A stretch of DNA of 64,000 nucleotides, taken from Manis javanica. Taxonomy: Eukaryota > Chordata > Mammalia > Pholidota > Manidae. Both the position numbers and the translations under genes were made by a program. The DNA lies in contig NC_133156.1 in NCBI RefSeq assembly GCF_040802235.1, forward strand, positions 25,439,343 to 25,503,342. Direction: 5' to 3'. Shown here in pieces: positions 36,375-46,700 of the stretch (position 1 is its first letter; the number at the start of each line of letters is the position of its first letter). The notes under the pieces were generated by a model, which saw only the letters and a list, made by a program, of their open reading frames with translations, was not told where the DNA came from and did not search any database.

Positions 36375-36695
36375 TCTATCCAAGATGGGTGGCACTAGAC
36401 ATATGTGGTCACTGAGCACTCGAAATGTGTCTAGTCTAAGTCAAGTTTTGCTGCATGTATAAATCACACACCAAATTAAAAGACAGTGTAAACAGAATTA
36501 AAATAGCTTGATGACAATTTAAAAATATTTATCATGTTGAAATGATAATGTTTTGGATGTATTGAACTAAGTAAAATATATTATTAAAATTAATTTCACC
36601 TCTCTTGTTTTACATTTTTTAAATGTGACTCCTAGACAATTTTTAATTTCCTACATAGCTGATATTGTATTTATATTGGATAGAGCTGATCAAGA
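36375..36695 (+). mobile_element. Non-autonomous DNA transposon (hAT-like MER element)
   Basis: A complete-looking copy of a common eutherian MER repeat: GTGGTCACTGAGCACTCGAA near the start, the AATGATAATGTTTTGGATGT and ATATATTATTAAAATTAATTT segments in the middle, and TGATATTGTATTTATATTGG then ATAGAGCTGATC at the end. It encodes nothing. The family name is uncertain. Confidence 0.65.
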
Positions 36696-37489
36696 CCATT
36701 TGTCCCTAGCTCTGTAATCACAAAAACTAATCATCTCTATTCAGTTAAAGTCAAAGACAATGAAAATCTGCATAAGAAAGAAAGATAGTAAGATTATATA
36801 TTCCAAATAAGTCAACCCTAAATCTACACAGAATCAGGTGGAAGCTTTGAAAGGTTCTGGAAAATTAGCCTACTCCAAAACATCTCCCCTGACAATCCTC
36901 ATGGATTTCCTGCCATTAGACTCATTCCTCTGGAATGTTTCCAAGAAGTGTCATTATAATGAAAACGTCTTTGCAATGAATCAAGGTAAAAGAGTATATA
37001 TCAGTTTGTCAGATTATCTCTGAAAGCGCTTTTGAGTGTATGGCTTTGATCTTGAAGAAATGAGAAAGATTGCAACCTCAGGCACTGCCGGGGAATATAA
37101 AATGGAGACTTGGAAATTTTCAATTATCAGATCAAGAAAATGTATATTTTACATTTTATCTGAGAGACTACTTGTTGCAGTCATTTAGGAAGATGCAACT
37201 ATGACGTGGAACTACATTTATGGCTATCTCTTTGTTGAGAATTGGTGACTAATTTCTCTGAGTTGATTTACCCAGTCCAGAAATCCATATTGCTCAGTGC
37301 TGTGTAGACAGAGCTTTAGGTGGGTGGTACTCAAACATTTTGGATGTCTGAAATTATTTAAATTCCATGTTTTGAAGGTTGTCTAAATATTTTAATTTGC
37401 ATCAGGAAGATGGAATTGTGAATATACATATCATTTAATGTGTGCTTTTCAGGTGAATTCATCCACTACACAGCTGTTTTAGATTGGCT
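36696..37489. other. Non-coding DNA, nothing recognised
   Basis: AT-rich, no nameable repeat. The 61-codon frame at 36838-37023 has no domain. Confidence 0.4.
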
Positions 37490-38040
37490 TCTTTAACTTT
37501 TTAAATGTAATGTCTATAGCTGTAAATCACTCAACTTTACCCTGTCTTTGTGGTATCCTATAACTTCTGGTATGTTGTATTTTCATTTTCATTTATCTTC
37601 AAGTATTTCTAATTTCCATTGTGATTTCTTCTTTAACCCATTGTTTGTTTGTGTTGTTTAATTTCCACACATTTGTTAATTTTCCAGTTTTTTTTCCACA
37701 TAAGAATGGTTATTGCGTTGTTCTGAGGTAGAGAGCTGTGCATATATGTCTGTTAGTTCTACTTGTTTTTGTATGTTGTTCAAGCCTTCTATTTCCTTAC
37801 TTATCTTCTATCTAGTTGTTTTATTCATTATTTAAATTGGGGCATCAAAGTCTCCAAGTATTATTATAGAACTAGCTATTTCTTCCTTCGATTCTGTTAA
37901 ATTTCTTTCAGGGAATGTTTGCTGGTAATGAATTCCCCCGCTGGATGGCTTTGAAAGTCTTTATATTCGTTCTCCTTAGAAGGATAATTCACTGGCTGTC
38001 GGTCTCTCCTGGTATGAATTCTGGGCCTTTGCAGCTGCTG
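37490..38040 (-). mobile_element. Ancient L1 ORF2 fragment
   Basis: Antisense L1 ORF2 text: TGATTTCTTCTTTAACCCATTG, then GTTTAATTTCCACACATTTG, later GGGGCATCAAAGTCTCCAAG, TTCTCCTTAGAAGGATAATTC. This is the endonuclease-to-RT portion. It ends near 38040, where GC-rich non-L1 sequence begins. Its own 5' region probably resumes at 38935. Confidence 0.7.
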
Positions 38041-38477
38041 GAACGACTAACCAGTCTGAGCATGGACAATGGACCGCTGCGTTTGGGTCGCTGCAACCTT
38101 GGTCCTGGGCAGGCATTGGACTGGGCCCTGGGGTTTCTCAGCAGAGGCCCGTGTGGCTGCTTTGGGGCTTCTGTCTCCCGGATGTCTGGATTTGCTGCCT
38201 ACGTGTGCCCACCAGTCTGCCTCCATTGTGGTTCTGGCTGGGTGGCAGCGCCCCTGCACAGCCTTTGGGGCTCTGTGCTCCCCTTTATCTGGCCCCTGGG
38301 GTGAGACATCATAAGGGGAGGCGGGTAGGAGGCGACGATGAGGACTGTGCTTTGCTTGATGGATGGTGTGGGCAGGACAATCCTTGCAGAGGAGTCTGGG
38401 ACAGGAGACCTTTGTCATCCAGGACAAGCTACTGCTCTCCTCGTATGACTTCCTTTCATCACTGTACAACCCCTGAG

Positions 38478-38545
38478 ATCCCGCGAGATCCCCGTGAGAC
38501 GCCGCGAGACCACCGCGAGACCCCGCGAGACCCCAGCGAGAGCCC
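38478..38545 (+). repeat. Short GC-rich minisatellite
   Basis: About six imperfect 10-11-bp units built on CCGCGAGACC. Translated on the minus strand this gives a repeated seven-residue unit of the GLAGSRG type, so two units make one 21-bp period. Confidence 0.75.
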
Positions 38546-38862
38546 TCGAGGGCATCCTCTTGCGCGAGCGCGTCGGGCGGCCGCGCCTCAGGCCAGGCTT
38601 CGCCCGTCCCTGAGCCGCCTGGGGCTCGTAGGGTCCCGGTCTGTCGTCTCCAGGCCCCGCCGCCCGGGTCGCTCTTGCTCACCGCGTGCCCGAGGCCGCA
38701 GAGCGCGCCCCGCAGGCTCCCCTGTGCCCGGTTTGCCCGGAAACCTGCGCTACACGCCCCCGACGGAGGCCTATCCCGTCGCCAGTGTCCTCGTGGGAAA
38801 GACCCCGAAATGCCCGCCGGGTCTCCCGGGGCAAGTCTGCTGGATTCCTACACCCTCCTCCG

Positions 38863-38871
38863 CAGGTGAGT
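38863..38871 (+). promoter_or_regulatory. Strong splice-donor match
   Basis: CAGGTGAGT is a perfect consensus 5' splice site placed at the downstream edge of the CpG island, where a first exon would end (exon side to 38865). No acceptor or protein frame can be assigned, so a lncRNA or alternative first exon is only possible. Confidence 0.4.
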
Positions 38872-38934
38872 GGCCCTCCCCGCCCCCGGGTCCCTTGCAA
38901 GGTTTGCTTTTGTCCTTGTCTTTGTGCACTTTGA

Positions 38935-39850
38935 ATATACATCCAGGTGTAGGGCTTCTTATTTTTGTTTTTTAGGTTTTGTATGTGTGTCTGTGTGAGA
39001 TTACTCCGAGCTTCCTCTGTGGGTGCCTCGGCAGTTGTCATAAATCTGAAAAGTTCTCAGCTTTTATTCTTTATATATATATACATATATATATTTGCTG
39101 TTTTTCTTTTCATTCTCCATTTGATATCCCCATTATGCGTATGTTGCTCGTTTTATAATTGTTCTGTTACTACGTTCTTTCTGATTTTCAGTTTGGGAAG
39201 TTTACCGGACCTATAATCAAGCTAATTGAGTTTTTTCTCAGCTGTATCCACTCTACTGTGTTCATCTAATCTTTATTTTCTGTTTCAGTGTTTTTGATGA
39301 TTAGGATTTTCTTTTGATTTTTTTTCTTAAAATTTGTCTATTTACCCATCTCTTCTTGCATATTGTCTAATTTTTCCATTGCAGACCTTAACCTATGGGA
39401 CTTACTTTAAATGATCTGATAATTGTAATGTCTGTGTCATTTCTGAGTTTGGTTCTCATACTTGTTTATCCCTTCAAACTTTTTTTCTTGCTTTTGGCAT
39501 GACTTGTAATTTTTGGTTGAAATCTGGACACGATGAATTGGGTGATACGAACTGAGTTAATAGGCCTTTAGTGTGAGGTTCTATGTTAATCTGGTCAGTA
39601 GCTGGGCTGTGTTTGAGACATGCCATAGCTGTAGGTGTGTCCGAGGCTTCAGATTCTTTCAGTGTGCTTGTTTCTGTCTCCCTTCTTGACTCTGGGACCT
39701 TTTCTTTACTTCTCCAGGAGCATCCATTGCCTGCAGCTTTTTCAGCTATAACTCACTCATATTTACTGGAGCCTTATTAGTGTGGTGATAAAACATGGGA
39801 GAAGGAGCATTCTAGAATCTTTCAATTAAATTTCAGTATTTTGCTGGGTC
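38935..39850 (-). mobile_element. Ancient L1M 5' region
   Basis: Antisense of the L1M 5'UTR/ORF1-side text: the CCCCATTATGCGTATGTTGC block at 39129-39148, later TTTGGCATGACTTGTAATTTTTGG at about 39494-39517 and ATAGGCCTTTAG at 39560. It probably belongs with the ORF2 piece at 37490-38040. A TA microsatellite sits at 39073-39100. Confidence 0.6.
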
Positions 39851-39943
39851 TGTGTCTGTAGCCTGTGACCACAGGTGTTTCTTGTATATACAGTTTCCCT
39901 CTGCATGCCCATTAGGTAAGACAGGAAGGTTGGAAGGGGAAGG

Positions 39944-40301
39944 TGTGGGGAAAATGCAAGTTCTTATGGCCGGAATCCTCTGATCCTAAACTACTTGAAG
40001 ATGTAACTGGTCTACTGCTGGGCTACTGCTTCCACACCCTTGACAATGAGCTGTTATTGACTGAGTCACCATATAAAGAGCTCTGCTCAGTGCTCTGGAT
40101 GGAGGCAGAGACAGAGGTGGATTATGGTTGGTCCTGCATGCAGACTGCTGGATGCAGATGTGATTTTAGAGGTCGACCTATCACAGGGAGAATAAAGCCG
40201 GGAATAAAGCCCTTTACCCCAAGAACATTCCATTGTCATTTCTCGGTCTCACTGAACCCATATAGTGAACTTGCCCAAGTCTGAAACCCTCAGGTAAAAC
40301 A
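39944..40301 (+). mobile_element. Solo LTR, copy 1
   Basis: About 358 bp opening with TGTGGGG and closing with AAAACA. It has a promoter-like TATAAAGAGCTCTGC at about 40072-40086, AATAAAG polyadenylation signals at 40190-40210, and a downstream CATTGTCATTTCTC block typical of the U5 side. It is homologous in the same orientation to 56437-56796. No internal retroviral sequence lies beside it, so it is a solo LTR left by recombination. A clean TSD is not seen. The 113-codon frame within it is incidental. Confidence 0.7.
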
Positions 40302-42399
40302 GGTAGGAATCAGGAATGACCTACTTCCACAGCTCTAGGACACGTCTCTGGTAGTCCTTCCCCCTGGAGAGAAGGCCTTTGTTACGGAGAAGGTCTGGGC
40401 GTCTTTCACAAGCTTTATTTACCCCTTATTTTCTGTGCTAGAGTTGGGAGGGTATCTGAATTTTCACATCTTCGTCAGGAAAACCTGGTGGGATTCATGG
40501 AGATTAAGCTCAAACATGTATGTGTGCCACCTTCTAAGACCACAGTCCCAAGGAAATTCTTATTCTCATGCTAGTGCAAACTTAGCCTCCATCAGTTGAT
40601 CAAAATTTCCATGTAAGTGTTCCCACTAGTATGACTCCACCAGGTAAGGAGTTCTTGGCTTTCACTGCCTGGATTCACCTGGCTCTCCAGATTTTATGGT
40701 GGTGGATTGCCCTGTGGCATCAGTTCTCTTGTAGGTGCAAGGTAAGTCACTCGTTTTCAATCTGTTCAGCTCTTTCTTCTAAGGGCAGGACTGGTGACTT
40801 TTAAGCCCTTTACATGTTAGAGCTGAAATGGAAAGTTTTTAAGGCTTATAAGTTTTATGAGTGCTAATTGGAACAAAGTCATTTTTAGGATTTTAGAATT
40901 TGGGGAGAACTGGTTTTAATGAGGTGAAGTGGAGGCACTTTCTGGGGGCATGACTCAGAGTTTACAGTCATTGCATTCAAGAACCTTGACTAGGACACAG
41001 AGAATATGTTGCCAAATTAGTTATTATTTGGGACAAACTAATGGGAAGAAATGACGGAGATGAAGTGAGATGGAGGGAGAAATGCTCCTAAATACTTGGG
41101 TACTTCCTATTGTGAAGACTAATTATTTATATAATGGGCTGAATATGTCAGTTTATCATTATATTTAGTTGTCATGAGAACCCAGTATCTATCAGGCATA
41201 TATTGAGTGTTGAAGTAGCAATGTTTACCCTCATGGAGCCCATATCTTAATGAAGGGTCCCAAAAAATCATTTCTTGTCTACTCAGCAACCATTTCCTCC
41301 TTCTCTAACTGAACCATTATTCAGACAGCATGAGGAAATCCTTTGATCTCAGGGAAGGCAGATCCTCTGTCAACCTCAGGGTTTATATTATAATTAGTCT
41401 AAGATAGTCATGATAACCCCATTTCTCCTAGCTAGAAACTCAGTATTCCAGTCTGTAGCTTCTTTTCCGGGGACTTCTAGGTAAAGCCTGAAATTTATTC
41501 TTCCTAAATAGAGAGGGTCTTAGAGAGTAGATGCCTTTTGTCCTTTCCTTTTTTTGTGAGGATTTTGGTATGAGGATGTGATACCTCAGGCTGCAAAAGT
41601 CAGTTTGTGACTCTAAGGGGTTATAAGCAGGAGGACAAGTCAGCATCTGTGGGGAGAGAAGGCTAGAAAGAGCTCTGAACCGCAAAATGAACCCTGAGTC
41701 CCTCTGCCTATAATTAATGTTCTGTGGTTGATAGCAGTGCTTCTCCTTATTATGAGTGGTGGATGACCAGTTTTTTCCTAATTCTTTGAGGAGTAATACT
41801 TTGCATCTCCATTCTACTCAGTGAGACAAATCCATTGATCATGTGCTTTAATGTTGTAGCACTGTCACCTTGCAATCAAAGCATCTAAGCACTCTTTATT
41901 TGTGTTTATTTTATTAAGGACTTATAATGGACAGTCCACAGATTGGCACTGGTTGACATATTGTATTTTGAGTAGTACTCACTAGTTAACGCTCCTTAAG
42001 GATGGCCAGTTAGAGCTACCATGTACTAGACATTCAGGCAGTTAGGTTTATTTTTTTTAACTTGTAACCAGATGCTTTTCTAACTGGTAACGTAACAGAC
42101 AACTAAATACATGAATAAGTGATACAAACACACATACACACATAATTTGGGGGTTGCTAGAAATGTGTTATGTAAGCTTGCAGCCCAAATGTGGTAGCCT
42201 GTGTGATGCGGTGCCGTGGATGTTCTTGCTGTTGCTGGGCGTGCTGGATCCCACTGTGTCTGCCCAACTTCCCTGGCACCCACCAGGTGCTGTGGCCTTT
42301 CGTAGCTGCTCATAAACCACAGCCTGAGAGGTGGGACAAATGCTCCTCTCTCTTTACTGTTTCCACTTTGTTAGTGCTGCAGGTGCTCTTTTATCTTAC
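40302..42399. other. Non-coding DNA, nothing recognised
   Basis: No supported gene and no repeat I can name. The minus frame at 41685-41440 lacks domains. Confidence 0.4.
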
Positions 42400-42740
42400 A
42401 GGGTGCTGTGGACATGTGTCCCTCCCACCATCATATGTTGAAGCCTAATCCCAATTCAGTGGCATCTGGGGGTGAGGCCTTCAGGAGGTGATTAGGTTAT
42501 GAGGTTGGAGCCTTCATGTATAGAGTTAGTGTCCTTATAAAAGAGACCCCAGAGAGCTCTCTTACTCTCTAGCATGTGAGGAAACAGCTGCAGAAGTGCA
42601 GCCCAGGAGAGGGTCCACCCCAGAACCTGACCTTGCTGTGATCCTGGTCTCAGGCTTCCTAGAGCTGTGAGGAATACATGTCTGCTGTTGGTAATACCAG
42701 TCTCTGGTATTTTGTTATGGTGGCCCACACAGAGCCACAG
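42400..42740 (+). mobile_element. MaLR (MLT1/MST-type) LTR
   Basis: Sense LTR text in order: CATATGTTGAAGCCTAATCCC, GGTGATTAGGTTATGAGG, then GTCCTTATAAAAGAGACCCC with GAGAGCTCTCTT, CATGTGAGGAAACAGC, and the end GGTATTTTGTTATGGTGGCCC. These are the conserved stations of MaLR LTRs. No internal region is attached. Confidence 0.8.
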
Positions 42741-43619
42741 GGAAACAATTCTTTATGTTTTCATATCTGGTCTTCTTACCACCCTCTGCCTCTATCACAT
42801 GATTCAGAGAAGAGCTCAGCCCAGTGGCAGGGGTCAGATCTTGGACTCTTAATCTCCTTTGTCTCTGAAACTAAAGGCCGGACCTACCAGGCTTGTCCCC
42901 CTTTCTCACAAGGATCCTTACTCACTCTGATGACAGCATTTGTAGAAGACCCCACACCTGTCCTGCCAGGTAAGCCCAGACATGCCTGAATCTCAGGAGT
43001 GGGATATGACCTGGCCTCACATTGGTTCTAAACACACACACACACACTTTCTCTTCAACTAAACAGCAACATGCCCCTCTTTAGACAATTATGTGTCTTT
43101 CTCCCTCACAATGCCGGTGTGCTCATTTGAAACCGGTTTTGTATAAATATTTCATATAAATATGTGTCAGGGGAAGGAGATAATGGAGGATTCATCCTGT
43201 AAGGTGAATTCTAGCAGTGGCCCTGGTTAGGGGCACCCCAGCAATTGTATTCACTACCAATCTTTGGTAATTGAGAAGACCTAGTGGATTTCTGGAAAGC
43301 TAGTCTATGTGGAAAAATGCGCCGTTGCCAAGGCGATGTAGACATATGAAGAGTGGGGTAGGGAAAATTGTCGAAACTCCAAGTGTGCATCTAGTTAACT
43401 AGGTCATAGAAATACTTAATCAGAAAAGCAATAATGCTGTGAAGGCAAAATGAAAGAATTAGGTGCAAAGAGATGCTTACGTTCTCTGGAGTGAAATGTC
43501 AGTTTGTAACTCAAAGATCAAGGGAGAGATTATTCCAAAAAGTAATTTCCTGTGTTTCCTTCTCGGCACAGACCACAACACAAGGCTGTAATATTTTATT
43601 CCTTTTCTGAACCGGTATT
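42741..43619. other. Non-coding DNA with a (CA)n microsatellite
   Basis: No gene. A short (CA)n run lies at 43031-43047. The frame of 103 codons at 42678-42989 starts inside the preceding LTR and is unsupported. Confidence 0.4.
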
Positions 43620-43707
43620 ACTTATCTCCTTTAATGGGTTGAATAGTGTCCCCACTTCCCAAATTCATGTGCATGAGGGTCCTGTGAATGTGACCTTATT
43701 TGTAAAT
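43620..43707 (+). mobile_element. LTR-like repeat, left part
   Basis: TGGGTTGAATAGTGTCCCC, AATTCATGTGCATGAGGGTC and AATGTGACCTTATTTG are the opening of a common mammalian LTR-like repeat (same family as the one antisense at 22668-22800). It is cut at about 43707 by an L1 fragment and resumes at 44954. Confidence 0.7.
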
Positions 43708-44953
43708 CCGTGAGCATGTTTATGACTTTTGTTTTGAAATCTCCATCAAGGTGATCTCTGTTTCATTTAGCCCTCTTTCTAGGGTTCTGTCTTGTAGTTT
43801 TGACTGGATCAAATTCCTCTGCCTGCTTGTTTTGTCGGGGATTCTGTGTTTCTTGCCTTGTATTAGATGTCTCTGCTATGCTTTCTGGTCTAAAGAGTAA
43901 TAGCTTTAGGAAGAAGATGTGCTGTGGTGCCCAGAACCTCAGGATTCTTTACTCTCTAGTGCCTGGTTCTATTTTATGGAGGCCCCAGTGGTTGGCATGC
44001 TGTGTGGGGGGCACCTTTCTGCCTGCCTTCTCAAGTGGTCTAAGTGTGGGTGGGCAGTTTGCTTGAGCTGCTTGCTGCCTTTGTGATGAGCTCAGGAATC
44101 TCTGTTGAGCTCACTGTGGGCAGGGCCACCTTCTGCCAGGTCTGCAGCAGTGGGGAGGCAGCAAGCACTGGGTTTGGGCCCCCGCAGGGAGAAAGGAGCT
44201 CTTGGCTGGCTCCTCCAGGCACCTCTCTGGTTGGGCTGAAAGGGAGCCAAGGAAGCTGGGTGGATCTCCTTCCACCTGCTGGGCAGCCAAGTCTGATGCT
44301 GCCACTGGGCCAAGTGGGTTGGTTCCTGGCAGCGTGCAGGGAGGTACCTCAGGGCTGTGTTGTCAGCAAGGGCCATGGAGCATCTGGAGCTCCTGAGGGT
44401 TCCCAATCTGTTGGGTGGAGAAAGGGCTGGGGATGTATCCTCTACCTGCCCTTTCTCCCGAGGAGAGAGCTCCGTCCAATCCTTGTCCCCTCTGGCACCC
44501 CTCCAACTGCTGGCAAGTCTTTCACACTGCTGCCTCTGCTTTGGGTCTCAGGACTGGTGGGGCATGCCTGCCCTCCACACGGGCATGGGTCCAGCCCTGG
44601 TAATCACCGGAACCCAGTTTACTGTGGGCTTGGGCTCTCAGAGCAGATCTCCAGGGCCACGTGTGTAGTGCTCCTGGGCTCCTACCTGCTCCCCACTCTG
44701 TCCCTTTCTCCCGCCTGCAGGCTTGGGTTGGGGGAGCTCTTGGGTCCCAGTCGATCTTGCCATTGCCACCTCACCTCTCTCTGTGTGGTCCTCCTTCCTC
44801 CTCAGGTGCAGGAGTCTGTTCTGCAGTCTTTAGGTTGTTTTCAGGTCTTGTTGTATTTGCAGTATTTTTCTCTTTTATGTGTTTTTTGGGAGGAGGTTTC
44901 TGTCTTGCCTTCCTATTCTGCCATCTTTAATTCCAATTCCTTCTAATGTTTAC
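43708..44953 (-). mobile_element. L1 5'-end fragment lacking its 3' part
   Basis: Minus-strand sense begins near 44940 with the L1 start (AATTAAAGATGGCAGAATAGG). It runs through a GC-rich 5'UTR and ends in the first part of ORF1 near 43710 (sense text with GGGCTAAATGAAACAGAGATC, then AAACATGCTCACGG). There is no ORF2, 3'UTR or A-tail. Degenerate 10-bp repeats (ATTTGTAAAT at 43698-43707, ATTTTGAAAT at 44954-44963) flank it inside the interrupted LTR, suggesting a real insertion event. A 5'-complete, 3'-missing L1 is the reverse of the usual truncation. Confidence 0.7.
44044..44946 (+). other. 300-codon open frame antisense to L1 5'UTR
   Basis: The longest open frame in the window. It starts at ATG 44044 and stops (TAA) at 44944-44946, just beyond the L1 5' end. 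It lies wholly antisense to the L1 5'UTR. The product is rich in Gly, Ser, Leu, Pro and Cys, and I recognise no domain. Primate L1s carry a much shorter antisense 5'UTR frame (ORF0), which is a precedent but not homology. Chance openness in GC-rich DNA is the default explanation. Confidence 0.3.
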
Positions 44954-45120
44954 ATTTTGAAATAGAGTCTTTACAGATGTAATCAAATTAAGATAAGGTG
45001 TCCTTATAGGAAGAGGGATATTTGGACACACATAGGAGAAGGCCATGTGGAGAAAGAGACAGATTTGCGTGCTATAGCCACCATCTAAGAAGGCTAAGGA
45101 TTGCTAGTAACAACCCCTAC
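44954..45120 (+). mobile_element. LTR-like repeat, right part
   Basis: Resumes with AAATAGAGTCTTTACAGATG, then GTGTCCTTATAGGAAGAGG, GGACACACATAGGAG and GAAGGCTAAGGATTGC, in the family's order. The last third of the LTR is missing. Confidence 0.7.
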
Positions 45121-45370
45121 TATGTGCATAGTATAGTGTTAGAAGAATAATAGTTTTGTATGAGTTAGGCCATGTCTCTAGAATACATGCACAGATGAAA
45201 TGGGAAAAATCATCCAGTTTTCTGAAGTGTTTAAAAATTATCAAAGACAGGTACTATTGCTATTGTAGGAAAAGATCATCTTGCCAGTGAAATTATGTTT
45301 TCACTTTTCTTCAGGACCCAGATAAAATGATTCAGGATGTGCACTGAATCTATTATGGCATCCAACCTGT

Positions 45371-45498
45371 TCGTAGGTTATAAAATATTTATATGATAAT
45401 ATGACAGAAGTAATGGAAAAATGAACATCATCCAGTATTCCATGATTTGGAGCTAAATTTATTAACTAATTATCCTTTAAGTTGTCCTATTTTTGAAG
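45371..45498 (+). repeat. Dispersed direct duplication, copy A
   Basis: Nearly the same 128 bases as 46573-46700. The stretch from CCATGATTTGGAGC to GTTGTCCTATTTTT is identical over more than 50 bases, while the 5' half has scattered differences. Either a short segmental duplication or two copies of a repeat I do not know. Confidence 0.85.
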
Positions 45499-45504
45499 CA
45501 CAGG

Positions 45505-45650
45505 GTGTGGGGTAGGCACACCTGTGTAAGAGTCTTGATTCCACCACAGGCTGTCTGCAAGGTTTAGGGAAAGCTAATATTGTTGGATGTCTGCTTCTTT
45601 ATCTGTGAAATTGTGATAATGTGGAGCATTATATAAATGCAGGTAAATAT
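45505..45650 (+). mobile_element. MIR SINE fragment
   Basis: Sense MIR wording: GTAAGAGTCTTGATTCCACC, a weak middle, then GCTTCTTTATCTGTGAAATTG and TGATAATGTGG. Diverged. Confidence 0.55.
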
Positions 45651-46572
45651 ATATATAATGAGAAAATCAGATAGTTGCAAGAGCAAGTTTAATGGTACTA
45701 AAGGAAGAACTAGAAATATCAGAGATGTGAAATAAGGAAGTTGATGCCTTTTTTTCTGAATAAAGAACGTTCTTTAATAAGGTGATCCAGACTGCAAAAT
45801 TACAAAGCTGTTGAATTCTTGGCCTTTCTTGGTCTCTTATGAAAGGGTTCAAGTATTGTGAGTGATGATTCAGGAACTAGAATAGAAAATAAGGGAGGAG
45901 TTATGAGACTTGAATGACTTCAACCTCTGCTGTTCATCCCTTATCAGTCAAGAATCCACTTTCTCCATCTATTAAAGCTGTGTTACCTTTTTTGTAGATT
46001 AATGATACCCTGAAAGGCAAAGTCAGTGTATACAGGGCTCTCTTACTTCAATACCAATAGCAAAATGCATGAAATATATTTCATATTCTCTGAGAAACTG
46101 GTTATTTGAGTCTGGGATATTTAAGCCCATTGAGTAAGATTTGCTATTCATAGTTACTGAGTGCTAGTTAAAAATATCCAGATTTCCTGGAAATTCTAAT
46201 TCACTGGCAGCCCAGGTAATTTTTATCATTCAGAGATATTTCCAAAACACTTTCAGACAACCAGCTACCAGGAAAACATGATGCTTTGGACCTAGGAGAG
46301 TAGGGTTGGATGCCATGAGAGATTCAGTGCATGTCCTGAACCATTTCATCTGGGTCCTGATGAAAAGTGAAAACATCAATCCACTTGGTAAAATAAAGAA
46401 GTCATTAAAACAAATATGGCCTGTGACTAGTGCAGAAATGAGGATTGTGACATCTGCATAAATTTTCTTGCTGAAGCACATACATATTCACATATTTGAA
46501 TTTCTTATCTTTTATTTCCACTCCCTTCTCCTATATTATAAAGGGTGTGTTGATTTTAATTTTAGGGTCTAG
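45651..46572. other. Non-coding DNA between the duplicated segments
   Basis: AT-rich and without a gene or nameable repeat. The short minus frames at 45852-45667 and 46481-46230 lack domains. Confidence 0.4.
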
Positions 46573-46700
46573 TTTGTAAGTTATAAAATACTGAGATGAT
46601 AATATGACAGTAGTAGTGAAAAAAAGAATATCATCTAGCATTCCATGATTTGGAGCTAAATTTATTAACTAATTATCCTTTAAGTTGTCCTATTTTTTAA
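46573..46700 (+). repeat. Dispersed direct duplication, copy B
   Basis: Second copy of 45371-45498, same orientation, about 1.2 kb downstream. Confidence 0.85.

Larger units (their letters stand above)
38060..38900. promoter_or_regulatory. Isolated CpG island, candidate promoter
   Basis: The only CpG-dense stretch in the window. By eye I count about 49 CpGs in 38461-38820, while flanking kilobases have very few. The DNA is GC-rich throughout 38050-38900, with an ETS-like CCGGAAA at 38737-38743. It lies between two pieces of an ancient minus-strand L1, so it is either an insertion or non-L1 sequence retained by rearrangement. Such islands normally mark unmethylated promoters. Two long frames, one per strand (38151-38975 plus, 274 codons; 38682-38047 minus, 211 codons), overlap each other and reflect the stop-poor composition. 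Neither shows a recognisable domain. Confidence 0.6.

Noticed and set aside
38047..38975. Long overlapping frames of 274 (plus) and 211 (minus) codons as protein genes
   Set aside because: They overlap on opposite strands in CpG-island DNA where stops are rare. Neither has a recognisable domain, and both cross low-complexity repeats.
44044..44946. Antisense 300-codon frame as an established gene
   Set aside because: Kept only as an observation: no homology, no promoter seen, and chance openness is plausible.
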